In this document: in pieces, positions 25,457 through 33,878 of the stretch
Layout of the letters: each line of letters opens with the position of its first letter
How positions within the stretch are numbered: position 1 is the stretch's first letter
From: Pelagibacterium xiamenense
Lineage (GTDB): Bacteria > Pseudomonadota > Alphaproteobacteria > Rhizobiales > Devosiaceae
Assembly: GCF_021166475.1 (NCBI RefSeq)
Contig: NZ_JAJOYS010000001.1
Span: forward strand, 868,001-932,000
Reading direction: 5' to 3'
Length of the DNA stretch: 64,000 nucleotides
Made by a program: the position numbers and the translations under genes
Notes under the pieces: model-generated
The model's input: the letters and a program-made list of their open reading frames with translations, nothing else
Told to the model about the DNA's origin: nothing
The model's database searches: none

Positions 25457-27262
25457 TCAGGAATTACCGCCGGTCGGCAGATCGTCGTTATCCGGAAGAC
25501 GCCACATCGAACGCCCCTTCTCGCCCTTGAATTTGACGATGCCGAGTTCGCTTTCCGCCCGGCGCAGCGTGGCGAGCGCTATCCCCCTGGGTTCCGCCAT
25601 GCGTTCGAGCTTGCGCTTCTCTATCGGTCCGGCTGAGAGAGCTTGCCGCAGAAAGTCCTTCGCAAAGTCCCGCTCAGTGCTGGGGCGTCCACGCTGCCCC
25701 TCCGGCTTGTCTACGATGTCGTATTCGCTAAGGTCGGGCCGGAGGTCGTGCCAGACGACCTTGGAGGGCTTTCGCTCTCCGGTACTCGCCAACTCGAACA
25801 CGATGCTCGGTCCTTGCATGGAATAGTTGGCCTTAGCGTGTGCGACGAGGCGCAGATCGCCGTCCTCGGGATGCGTGCCGAGCATCAGAGCCGACCGTAC
25901 CCGCGCGGCAAGCGCGATCGAGCCAACGCCGCGGTGCATGGGCGTGTCGGTCTTGGCCTTGCGGAAGTGGCGCACAAGCAAGATGCAGGTATCAAATTCA
26001 CGCGCCAAGTAGTCGAGCTTTACGATGAAGCGCATGGTATCGTTGGCACTGTTGCCGTCGATGTCGGAGTCCATGTAGGCGATGACCGGATCGATAACGA
26101 CCAGAGCAGGGCGATGCGCCTCGACTTCTTGGCGGAGTAGGAACATGCCCTTGTCGTCGAGGGTAAAGGGCTGGTTCTGGAACCGGATGCGCGAAACGTC
26201 GGCGCCGTTGGCCACTAGCCTCGGCTTCAACGCCCGAGCCGCATCATCTTCCGCAGAGAGAAACAGAACATTGCCCTGTTCAATTTCAGTCAGGAAGGGT
26301 GGCGGTTTTCCGGTCGTCACCGCCGCTGCCAGCGCTGCCGTAAACGTGGATTTTCCTTGCCCCATATGGCCGTCGAGCAGATTGGCAGCACCACGTACCA
26401 GGTAGGGATAGGCAAGATATTGAACGTCTTCCTCCTCGATATCGGCCAAGGACAGGAAGGCATCCTCGCTGCCGACCTCGTAGCGCCCAACGCTTTCGGC
26501 GATCTTCGCAACTTCGCTATCTGGAAGAGGTGGGGTGCAGACTTCACCGTTTAGAGCCTGAAGCACTCTTTCGAGCGCATTCTCGGCCAAGCCGCGATAC
26601 CGCAGGAATCCCGCAAAACTCGTTAGTATGGAGTTTCGTCCGCCCTGGCCTACACGCAATGTAGATTCCGAAAAGTTCACGGTACGTGATGCTGATTCCG
26701 GGGCGGCGAAGAAGTCCTTGGGTAGTGTCGCAATTCTGCGCGGACCAGACCGATTCCAACGGTAACGCTTGCCACCCGCATGGTCGCTAGGCGACGTAAC
26801 GAGGTATCCGTTGCCGGTCTTGATATCGATACCGTCGAGACACGGCAAACGGTCGGGCAGCGGTCCGTCGTATCGGAAATAGTAGTGCGCTCCGCGACCC
26901 GTATTGACGTGCGCTGTCTTCGGTAGCCGCAACGACCTATACGTCTTCGCGCCTGTTAGGCCATCGACATCGAGCACCACGAGTCCCTCGGGCGGCACAA
27001 TCGCCAGATTGGCGTCTGGGTACCGCCTGAAAGCACGTCGGATTCTCGGGCTACTGGTGGTCGCACTCTTGTGCCCGTTTGGAAAGGCAAGGCCGATAGG
27101 ATGCTTGCCAGCATTTCCGCAATCCGGATTGCCGCAATCGCATACGCCATTGTCGACACCCCAAACGGCAAGAACGCGCACGCCACGCTTTGCCCATGCG
27201 AGCGCTGCTTTTTCTGCAGACGAGGAAAGTAGATCCCCGTCGATGCGATCCGTGATCGTCAT
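25457..27262 (-). CDS. Primase-polymerase / RecA-like ATPase replication protein
   Basis: A 601-residue fusion. Residues 15 to about 190 are a bifunctional primase-polymerase (Prim-Pol) domain with LVVLDVDGLTGAKTYRSL holding the catalytic acidic pair, and DIKTGNGYLVTSPSDHAGG. A primase C-terminal helical part follows. From about 285 an AAA_25/RepA-like ATPase has Walker A DGHMGQGKSTFTAALAAAV and Walker B PALVVIDPVIAYMDSD. A winged-helix-like region ends the protein. A Cys-rich insert (CDCGNPDCGNAGKHP) is typical of the Prim-Pol N terminus. It probably replicates the excised circle, as in P4-like satellites. Confidence 0.87.
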   Translation of the reverse strand: MTITDRIDGDLLSSSAEKAALAWAKRGVRVLAVWGVDNGVCDCGNPDCGNAGKHPIGLAFPNGHKSATTSSPRIRRAFRRYPDANLAIVPPEGLVVLDVDGLTGAKTYRSLRLPKTAHVNTGRGAHYYFRYDGPLPDRLPCLDGIDIKTGNGYLVTSPSDHAGGKRYRWNRSGPRRIATLPKDFFAAPESASRTVNFSESTLRVGQGGRNSILTSFAGFLRYRGLAENALERVLQALNGEVCTPPLPDSEVAKIAESVGRYEVGSEDAFLSLADIEEEDVQYLAYPYLVRGAANLLDGHMGQGKSTFTAALAAAVTTGKPPPFLTEIEQGNVLFLSAEDDAARALKPRLVANGADVSRIRFQNQPFTLDDKGMFLLRQEVEAHRPALVVIDPVIAYMDSDIDGNSANDTMRFIVKLDYLAREFDTCILLVRHFRKAKTDTPMHRGVGSIALAARVRSALMLGTHPEDGDLRLVAHAKANYSMQGPSIVFELASTGERKPSKVVWHDLRPDLSEYDIVDKPEGQRGRPSTERDFAKDFLRQALSAGPIEKRKLERMAEPRGIALATLRRAESELGIVKFKGEKGRSMWRLPDNDDLPTGGNS

Positions 27263-27315
27263 CGCTCGTGTTCCTTATTTGAGTGACAGAAATAGAAGAG
27301 AGACGCTGAGGCCCC

Positions 27316-27549
27316 TCAGTCATGGATCGGATATTCCCGCGACTGGCGCTCAGCCGCCTTTGCTTCGAGGAATTCGAGTATCTCGTCCTCGAACCAGGCT
27401 ATTCGCTGTGGTGAAAGATAAAGCCGCCTCGGGAAGGCGTTTTTTGCCTCAAGCCGATAGATGTGCTCACGGCTCCACGGAATGCCCATGGCTTTCAGCT
27501 GTTTATAGTCTACGAGACGGCGGGCTACCCCGCCTTGAATCGCGCTCAT
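27316..27549 (-). CDS. AlpA-like small DNA-binding protein (copy 2)
   Basis: A 77-residue protein started at 27549, chosen for its very strong Shine-Dalgarno (GGAGGTGATC). The core contains VDYKQLKAMGIPWSREHIYR followed by FPRRLYLSPQRIAWFEDEI. It lies 53 bases upstream of the primase gene and probably regulates it or the integrase. It is a paralogue of the protein at 25046-25282. Confidence 0.8.
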   Translation of the reverse strand: MSAIQGGVARRLVDYKQLKAMGIPWSREHIYRLEAKNAFPRRLYLSPQRIAWFEDEILEFLEAKAAERQSREYPIHD

Positions 27550-27743
27550 TTGATCACCTCCTTTCACGATGTGGACAGGAAGGTGGCGCAGTTTTTCAGG
27601 CTTGAAATCGTGGTTTATTTCATTGCTGGGGACGATTTTCGGGATAATTTTGGACGCCCAGGTTTGTCCCAATTAACGCCAGACAACTTGATGGCTTCAG
27701 TCCATGCGTCGTGGAACGGTTGCTTGCCGATCTGAAACCGTCG

Positions 27744-28352
27744 TTAGGCTTTAGCGAACAACTCCGCCTTGGTTGGGCGCTTGCTATCAGTCGGATGGTT
27801 GACCATCAGGTCCCGCAACCAGTCGCGGCACTGCCGGTAGCGCTCATCTGAGGACAACGTGCCCGTCCGAGTGTGACGATACCTTTGCAGGAAATCAGCA
27901 AGCTCCTTCGCATTGACGAAACACCTGAAGGCCTCGCCCGGCCATCTACCCAATTTTATCGTGTTACTCTCTAGGTCGATCTTTGAAGCGAAGTGATAGA
28001 GATCCTTAGGGTCGAGGGGAATGCGCTGATCGTGGTCTTCGAGATGCACGGTCACCTCGGTACTGTCGAGCACCTTCCGCAGGTCTTTATAGACCTCCCC
28101 AAGAGTGCTATCCACCTTTCGGTCGCGGTCGAGGATAGCGTCGTGCCAATCGTCCCCTAGCAACTCACGCCCGATCTCGCGGGCGGTGTCACGCAAGCTC
28201 AGCCAGGTTTGGTTGGTTAGCGCTCCGGGCATCAAGAAATCCATCCAATGATCCCGGCGAGTTTCTACAAAGTCTGCCGGCTTCTCAAGATGCGTGCGCC
28301 GTTCTGTTCGCAGCAGCCCTGTTGCTCTCGGTTGCGAAGGCTTGCTTTGCAT
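27744..28352 (-). CDS. Hypothetical protein of the island
   Basis: A 202-residue soluble protein rich in charged residues (TRRDHWMDFLMPGALTNQTW, ETVTVHLEDHDQRIP-like middle, KRPTKAELFAKA at the end). No membrane segment, repeat or known motif is visible. It is divergent from the antidote gene at 28418 with 65 bases between them. Function not recognised. Confidence 0.6.
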   Translation of the reverse strand: MQSKPSQPRATGLLRTERRTHLEKPADFVETRRDHWMDFLMPGALTNQTWLSLRDTAREIGRELLGDDWHDAILDRDRKVDSTLGEVYKDLRKVLDSTEVTVHLEDHDQRIPLDPKDLYHFASKIDLESNTIKLGRWPGEAFRCFVNAKELADFLQRYRHTRTGTLSSDERYRQCRDWLRDLMVNHPTDSKRPTKAELFAKA

Positions 28353-28417
28353 CTCTAAAGTTGACAGATCGTGATTTTTAAATCACAGATCGATTTGGCC
28401 GCATGGAAAGATTGAAA

Positions 28418-28708
28418 ATGGCAGAAAAGTTCTACGATTATGATCCTGCCGATGCGCTGAAGTCGGACGAGGCGATCGAAATCTTTCTTAGCGATGCCTT
28501 CGAAAGTGGAGATGCTCACTATATCGCGAAAGCCCTGGGTGTGGTCGCGCGCGCAAAGGGCATGACCAAGATTGCGCGTGAGACCGGACTGGCACGGGAA
28601 CAGCTATATAAGTCGCTTAGCGAGAACGGTAATCCGACGCTGGAAACGACGCTGGCGGTGCTAAAGGCGATCGGTTTCGGAATCACAGGTAAACGTCACG
28701 CGGCATAG
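28418..28708 (+). CDS. Putative addiction-module antidote (HigA-like, COG3636 type), without toxin
   Basis: A 96-residue form from the ATG at 28418 (MAEKFYDYDPADALKSDEAI). Family features: YDPAD.L near the start, FLSDAFESGDAHYIAKALG, a HTH (MTKIARETGLAREQLYKSLS) and NGNPTLETTLAVLKAIG. The partner RelE/HigB-like toxin is normally the gene just upstream; here only a 65-base gap to a divergent gene exists. It ends 21 bases before the convergent integrase gene. Confidence 0.83.
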   Translation: MAEKFYDYDPADALKSDEAIEIFLSDAFESGDAHYIAKALGVVARAKGMTKIARETGLAREQLYKSLSENGNPTLETTLAVLKAIGFGITGKRHAA

Positions 28709-28729
28709 CATGGCGTACCGAAGCCGGTA

Positions 28730-29932
28730 TTACGCAGACTCAATCAGGCCCTGATCGACAGGCCCGTCATTCACGGGCGCTTCGGAGGCGTGCGCTAGCG
28801 CCTCTACGTAGTCTGCCCACGTCTCAAGCGCTTTGCGCTTCTCTTTTTCGTAGCCATACCGGTTATAGATGGCTGCCACCCCGGAGATAACTCCGGACTT
28901 GTGGTTCAAAACCTTTTCAACAACGTGGGGCGGGATCGACATCCGCGCCATGCCCGAGGCGACCGTGCGCCGCAAGTCGTGCGTCCGCCAGTCACTGGCG
29001 CCTACAGCGTCGTCGATCCGGTCCTTGGCGCGACCGAAGCCGCTAATAGGAGTTCGCCCTGTGGTCGTAAAAACGAAATCGGAGCCGAGAAAGCGCGGCA
29101 CGCTTTTGAGGATCGCCACCACCTGAGGCGCGAGCGGTACGTCGTGGGATTGCTTGTTCTTCGACCGCGCAGACGGGATCGTCCAGATAGCCCGTTCCAG
29201 GTCGATCTCGGACCAGCGCATGCCCGACACCTCTCCGCGCCGTTGACCTGTCAGAGCTAGCACCTTGAACAGGTCGCCGAACGGATATCCTTCCGTATCA
29301 GCGGCGTCCATAAGGGCCTCAAGTTCGGTGTCAGTCAGGACACGCTCGCGCGCCGCCTCTGTATGCAACGGAGATAGCCCTGCGACCGGATGAACATCAA
29401 CCATTCCCCTGTCCAGCGCCCACGCAAACAGCTTTTTGATGGCCGACAAGGCGCGGTTTGCACGATAAGGCGTTCCGGAGGCGATCAGATCGTCCAGGAT
29501 GCGCACGACATCAGCACGCCTTATTTGATCAAGCGGCTTGTTCGAGAGTGCCTGGAACTTGTCCAGAAGGATACGCTCGGTCTCCTTCCAGCCTCGGTTC
29601 CTCGGCTTAGCGTATAGCTTGATGAACATCGGTACTGTTTCGTCGAAAGTCAGCGTCTGCTCCTCAGGTTCCTCGTCGAGGATTCCGAACTGGGCATCGC
29701 GGATGATCTCGCGTGCCCGCTCCCGCGCTTCCCTTAGGGAGACGACCGGATAGGTGCCGATTGTTTTTCGCTTCTGTTCGCCTCGGACGCGCACCATGAC
29801 GAAGAACGACTTGCGGCCGCTCGGGTAAACACGCAAGCCGAAGGCGGGCAACGTCAAGTCCCACACCTCTCTGCGCCGATTGTCACCGGCTTTCAGATGT
29901 TCGACTGTCTTGGGCGTGAGCTTCATCTTCAT
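28730..29932 (-). CDS. int: Tyrosine-type site-specific integrase (P4/IntS-like)
   Basis: A 400-residue recombinase. The N terminus has the DUF4102 arm-binding domain (WDLTLPAFGLRVYPSGRKSF, GTYPVVSLREARERAREI). The catalytic domain shows Arg in TGQRRGEVSGMRWSEIDL, the HxLR-type box THDLRRTVASGMARM, NHKSG, and a Tyr in IYNRYGYEKEKRKALETWA. Such integrases insert elements into tRNA 3' ends, which agrees with the tRNA-Phe repeats. It lies toward the right end and reads into the island; only the TIR gene lies between it and attR. Confidence 0.93.
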   Translation of the reverse strand: MKMKLTPKTVEHLKAGDNRRREVWDLTLPAFGLRVYPSGRKSFFVMVRVRGEQKRKTIGTYPVVSLREARERAREIIRDAQFGILDEEPEEQTLTFDETVPMFIKLYAKPRNRGWKETERILLDKFQALSNKPLDQIRRADVVRILDDLIASGTPYRANRALSAIKKLFAWALDRGMVDVHPVAGLSPLHTEAARERVLTDTELEALMDAADTEGYPFGDLFKVLALTGQRRGEVSGMRWSEIDLERAIWTIPSARSKNKQSHDVPLAPQVVAILKSVPRFLGSDFVFTTTGRTPISGFGRAKDRIDDAVGASDWRTHDLRRTVASGMARMSIPPHVVEKVLNHKSGVISGVAAIYNRYGYEKEKRKALETWADYVEALAHASEAPVNDGPVDQGLIESA

Positions 29933-30010
29933 ACGCCGAATAATGACGAGGAGACGAAGGTCTGTCAGGGTTCACTATGTGGCCAGAAACCTGAGGGTGA
30001 AGAACGTATT

Positions 30011-31138
30011 CTAATTGTCGCCTATCAGCTTTTCTCTTTCGAGAACGCGCCGTACTTCCTCGAACGCGGCGCCGATGTTTCCTCTTGGGAAGCGTATCTG
30101 ACCAAGTCCTTGAATATTGCTGAACTCTTCGCAGCCTTCTTCGAGTAGGACTATGGCCCTTGTGAAGCCTAGTCGACCTTGGAATAAACCTGCCTCGTGG
30201 ATTACGTTCATTCGCGCCTGCATGCCACCGTCGGCCAATTCATCTTCCGCGGTCAGTACAAGCAAGGCAACGGCAGCAGCGTCCAGCATTTCCGAAAGGC
30301 GAGCAATGTTTGTCACTCCAGCCACGGGTACCCGGTTGAACTCATCCCACGGCAGACCAAGTCGGTCTTGAACGAAATCTTTCAATTCGCGCCATGCACC
30401 GGCTCTGCCGTGACCAATGAACACGTTTGTGCCAACTCGTTCCGCTGCCGCGTTTCTTCGGCTCTTGCGCTCCAAGTGCGAAGCAGCCTTTGCTGCGATG
30501 TCAGCCGCGTTCGTGCAAATTCCGAATGAATGACGGATAGAGGCGACCTCAGCTAGCGGCTCAATGTGAGGCGGCACCTGTGTTCTCTGACCCATCGCTA
30601 CCATGTCTCTGGTCATGATCTGCCCACTTGGGGACCAATGCTGCACTACGTCACCTACGGACATGGGTTTAAGCGCCTCAAGTTCATCCAAGAGGGCTTG
30701 AAGGAACCGGTCTGGCTTCTGCTCGAGTTGATCGCCAAGGATCGACAATATATCTGACTTGCAAGATCTAAACGTTTCAATCGCTTTTTCGGCCGCCTCT
30801 CGCTGTGCTGTAAGGTCAGGATTGCCAGCAAGGTCGGCAATATGTCCCTTGACGGTTTCGGCGTCGAATTCTCGCCAGTCACCGTGTGAACCCATGTCCC
30901 CAAAAAGTTCTTTAAGGCCCCACTCTTGGCTGAAGTTAGCGCCCGGTGGTGCCGGAACCAGATTGGCGTAATAAACCCGCGAGTGATAGCCAAGCCACGA
31001 TCCCGAGAATGACTTCTGGACTTTATTTGCGACGGCCTGCAATGCCTCAAGTGGGGCGTTGAACTCATCACCATGCCCAAGTTCAGCGGTGCTACGCAGA
31101 TTTTCGGCTAGCGAGAATAACTCCTCAAAATCTCTCAT
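30011..31138 (-). CDS. TIR-like domain protein, putative NAD-consuming defence effector
   Basis: The start at 31138 (MRDFEELFSLAENLRS) gives 375 residues; the frame is open to ATG 31315 (434 residues) and the start is uncertain. The N-terminal 220 residues are helical with no known motif. The C-terminal 140 residues match the TIR-like nucleotide-binding domain seen in CBASS Cap12/Pycsar effectors: VFIGHGRAGAWRELKDFVQD, GLPWDEFNRVPVAGVT, ALLVLTAEDE, NVIHEAGLFQGRLGFTRAIV. The conserved NVIHEAG Glu is the expected catalytic region. No cyclase gene is adjacent, so it may act alone. Confidence 0.8.
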   Translation of the reverse strand: MRDFEELFSLAENLRSTAELGHGDEFNAPLEALQAVANKVQKSFSGSWLGYHSRVYYANLVPAPPGANFSQEWGLKELFGDMGSHGDWREFDAETVKGHIADLAGNPDLTAQREAAEKAIETFRSCKSDILSILGDQLEQKPDRFLQALLDELEALKPMSVGDVVQHWSPSGQIMTRDMVAMGQRTQVPPHIEPLAEVASIRHSFGICTNAADIAAKAASHLERKSRRNAAAERVGTNVFIGHGRAGAWRELKDFVQDRLGLPWDEFNRVPVAGVTNIARLSEMLDAAAVALLVLTAEDELADGGMQARMNVIHEAGLFQGRLGFTRAIVLLEEGCEEFSNIQGLGQIRFPRGNIGAAFEEVRRVLEREKLIGDN

Positions 31139-31347
31139 TGAATTGCTCACAGTTGAATTGCCGATTTCACGATGCCCCCGCATCGACCTCGTCAAAGGGT
31201 AACAGTGGGGAATCAAAACTTGAGGCAATTGATAGTCGGAGCTGGTCTCACGTAGCAACGCTCGATCGGTGCGGACGCTGGCATTGCTTGCTATCCATTG
31301 TGCCGTATGCAGCATGATGTCGACGGCGATCCGAAGCTACGGTCACG

Positions 31348-31394
31348 TTGAAAATCCGCGTGTCGGTGGTTCGATTCCGCCCCTGGGCACCATT
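31348..31394 (+). repeat. attR: right 47-bp direct repeat
   Basis: An exact copy of 9368-9414, the 3' part of tRNA-Phe. It does not form a complete tRNA here because the 5' part is missing. It marks the right boundary; core genes resume at 31426. Confidence 0.93.
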
Positions 31395-31425
31395 CCCCCG
31401 CTTTGTCCGACATAATTTCCAATGC

Positions 31426-32487
31426 TCAGGGTAGACTCATCGCGTCGCGCCAGTCGGCCAGAAAGCGGGCCCGTTTGGCCTGGTCGAGGGTGACCAGTAG
31501 CGAAGGGCCCAGCACGATCGGGCGGTAGAACGTCGCACCGCCCGATTCGTCGGCGGCAAGGACATTCTCGGGCGGCGGCCGGTCGAAAGCAAAGAAGAAC
31601 GAGGATTGCGCGGCGACGTTCTGTCCGCGTTCGGAGAGGAGGTAGTCGAGAAACCGGGCGCCGGCTCTTGGATTTTCCGCGTGCGGCGGAATGAGCGCAG
31701 CGCGCGAGAGCACGATGGTAAAGTCGTGCGGCAGAACGATGCCGATCGGGGCGCCCGCTGCGAGCCGGCCATAGGCGTAGGACCCCAGAAGGTTGTAGCC
31801 GATCAGCACTTCGCCGCTTTCGATCTGATCGAGTATCGCGCCCGTGGTGGAGGCGAGCACGGCGTCGGCGCGGCCGAACCCTTCGAGCAGCCGGCCGAAG
31901 ACCGAGGACTGCTCGGCATCGAAAAACGCAAAGAGATAGCCGATACCCGATTGGGTGATGTCGTAGGTGCCCACCCGGCCATTGTAGATGTCAGGCTTGG
32001 TACGCAAGAGTTCGACCAACGCGTTGCGGGTCAGCGGGACGTCGCTTTCGGGAACCAACGCGCGATTGAAGACGATGACGGCAGGCTCGAAGGAAAACCC
32101 GAAGGCTTCGTTACGCCAGTTCGCCCAGTCCGGAATGGCCTCGGTGGCGGCGGATTCGTGGCGCTGGGCGCACCCGTCATTGGTGAGCTTGGCGATGTGG
32201 TCGACCGACGAGGTGATCATCAGGTCGGCAAACACCGTTTCTTTGCGGCAGGCCTCGAGTGCGGCGGCGAACACGTCGTTGGTCAGAGAATCCGCGTACT
32301 GGATTGTCACACCCGGCTCGATCTCTTGAAAATCCCGGATGAGCGGCTCGATAGCGACGAGGTCGGCCGAGGCTTCGATCACGAGCGTTTCAGTTTCCGG
32401 CCCCGGGGCCGGAAACATGTAGACGTCGCGCGCGGCCGCCGGCGTTGCGAGGCACAGGGCAAGAAGAACGAAGGTCGAAAGCTTCAT
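31426..32487 (-). CDS. Periplasmic substrate-binding protein of the two-component operon
   Basis: A 353-residue protein with signal peptide (MKLSTFVLLALCLATPAAA) and an extracellular binding-protein fold of the ferric/thiamine type (ASADLVAIEPLIRDFQEIEP, FGFSFEPAVIVFNRALVP, PRAGARFLDYLLSERGQNVA). Its start overlaps the sensor kinase stop by four bases, so it is the third gene of the regulator-kinase-binding protein operon. No permease or ATPase belongs to it. It may deliver ligand to the sensor kinase rather than feed a transporter; this is inference from organisation. Confidence 0.85.
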   Translation of the reverse strand: MKLSTFVLLALCLATPAAARDVYMFPAPGPETETLVIEASADLVAIEPLIRDFQEIEPGVTIQYADSLTNDVFAAALEACRKETVFADLMITSSVDHIAKLTNDGCAQRHESAATEAIPDWANWRNEAFGFSFEPAVIVFNRALVPESDVPLTRNALVELLRTKPDIYNGRVGTYDITQSGIGYLFAFFDAEQSSVFGRLLEGFGRADAVLASTTGAILDQIESGEVLIGYNLLGSYAYGRLAAGAPIGIVLPHDFTIVLSRAALIPPHAENPRAGARFLDYLLSERGQNVAAQSSFFFAFDRPPPENVLAADESGGATFYRPIVLGPSLLVTLDQAKRARFLADWRDAMSLP

Positions 32488-33878
32488 CGGATCGCCTTTC
32501 GGGAAAAGACGATGGCGATGCCGAAATCGCCATTGGGAGCGGTGAGGGTTTCCAGCCGCGCGGCATGGGCGCGGACCACATCGGAAACGATGGCCAGCCC
32601 GAGGCCCGAACCGGAGCCGCCGAGCTCGCCGCGCACATAGCGGGCGCGCAATCGCTCCCAGTCCGCTGCGGCAATGCCGGGGCCATCGTCATAAACCGCC
32701 AGGGTCGCGGCTTCCGGGCCGTCCTCGAGCCGGACCGTTATGCGCGTCGGGGCGCCATAGGCCAGCGCGTTCTCGACAAGATTGCGCATGGCCTCACGCA
32801 GGGCGACGGCATCGCCGCGGATCATGACCGGCCTATCCGGGACGTCGACGCGAACCGTGAGATCCCGCTCTATCGTCTCGAGCATCGCATCGGACACGGC
32901 GTTACGAGCGATCTGCGCAAGATCGATGATATTGGGTAAGACGGCCTCGGCGCGGTGGATGACCGTGGCGTGACTTAGAAGCTGGTTGGCCAGCCGTCCG
33001 ACCTCGGTGACGCGTTTGCGCAGCCGGGCGGTCGCGGCGTCGCGCCCCTTGGCGTCCTTCGCGCGGTCGAGCAATTCGACCTGCGCGGAAATGCCCGTCA
33101 GCGGCGTGCGCAATTGATGCGCAGCGGTTTCGATATACCGCTGCATGGCGCCGAGGCGCTCGGAGAGCCGTGCCATGAAGCGATTGATGGCCTCAACGAG
33201 CGCGTCCACTTCAAGCGGCGTATCCACGTCGAGCGGCTTGAGGTCGTTGGGGTCGCGCTTCAAAAGAGCCTCTTCGAGCCGCCGCAGGGGGCGTAGACCA
33301 AACCGGACAGCAGCCATCAGCGCGATGAGCGCCAGGATGCTCATCGCAAGCACCGGCAGCAGGCCCCCCAGGGTCAGTTCCCAGGTCAACGCGTTGCGCG
33401 CTTCGCGCGTCTGCGCCACCGTAATCCGCACCCAGCCCGTCGCACCTTGTTCGGCGAGGTAGCGCCAGACGGAGGCATGTCGGATGTCGTGTCCCAAAAA
33501 CCTGGCATTGCCGACCACCGCGTCGTCCGACGGCATCGCGCCGTTGCCGGGAAGTGGCAAGTCGTCATATCCGGTGATGATGGCGCCGTCAGGCGCGGCG
33601 ACCTGATAGTAAACCCGGTCGGAGCGCGAGATGGACAGCGTTTCGAGCGCGGAAATGGGCACATCCACAGTGACAGCCCCCGCGTCGGCCGAAACGGTTT
33701 CGCTGATCTGGCGTGCAGCACCGATCAGCAGCCGGTCATAGGCATTGTCGGCGGCGACCCGGGCATAGGACCACGCGGCGAACGTGAGCGCCGCCGCGCC
33801 CGCGACCAGCACCAGCGAGATGATCCCCGTCAGACGCCAGAAGAGAGAGAAGCGGCGCGGCGACCGGGTCTCGGTCAT
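32484..33878 (-). CDS. tctE: TctE-like sensor histidine kinase
   Basis: A 464-residue membrane kinase. There are two membrane segments (LTGIISLVLVAGAAALTFAA near 15-35; LLPVLAMSILALIALMAAV near 175) around a periplasmic sensor of about 130 residues, then HAMP. The H-box is AAHQLRTPLTGISAQVELLD, and the ATPase has N, G1 (VYDDGPGIAAADW) and G2 (GSGSGLGLAIV). The N-terminal sensor resembles the 2CSK_N type of TctE/QseC kinases. Overlaps of four bases at both ends tie it to the regulator and the binding protein. It likely controls the divergent tctCBA genes. Confidence 0.9.
   Translation of the reverse strand: MTETRSPRRFSLFWRLTGIISLVLVAGAAALTFAAWSYARVAADNAYDRLLIGAARQISETVSADAGAVTVDVPISALETLSISRSDRVYYQVAAPDGAIITGYDDLPLPGNGAMPSDDAVVGNARFLGHDIRHASVWRYLAEQGATGWVRITVAQTREARNALTWELTLGGLLPVLAMSILALIALMAAVRFGLRPLRRLEEALLKRDPNDLKPLDVDTPLEVDALVEAINRFMARLSERLGAMQRYIETAAHQLRTPLTGISAQVELLDRAKDAKGRDAATARLRKRVTEVGRLANQLLSHATVIHRAEAVLPNIIDLAQIARNAVSDAMLETIERDLTVRVDVPDRPVMIRGDAVALREAMRNLVENALAYGAPTRITVRLEDGPEAATLAVYDDGPGIAAADWERLRARYVRGELGGSGSGLGLAIVSDVVRAHAARLETLTAPNGDFGIAIVFSRKAIR

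Larger units (their letters stand above)
9368..31394. mobile_element. Genomic island integrated at tRNA-Phe
   Basis: About 22 kb bounded by 47-bp direct repeats, with a tyrosine integrase (28730-29932), AlpA-like regulators and a primase-polymerase/ATPase for element functions, and defence-like cargo. Many genes use more AT-rich codons than the flanks. No conjugation genes, relaxase or phage structural genes are seen, so it looks like an integrative element that is non-self-transmissible or moved by helpers. Excision would restore a normal tRNA-Phe locus. Confidence 0.9.

Noticed and set aside
31348-31394. Second tRNA-Phe gene
   Set aside because: Only the 3' part is present; there is no 5' acceptor strand or D arm.
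9368-31394. Prophage
   Set aside because: No capsid, tail, terminase or lysis genes are visible; integrase and AlpA alone fit an integrative element better.
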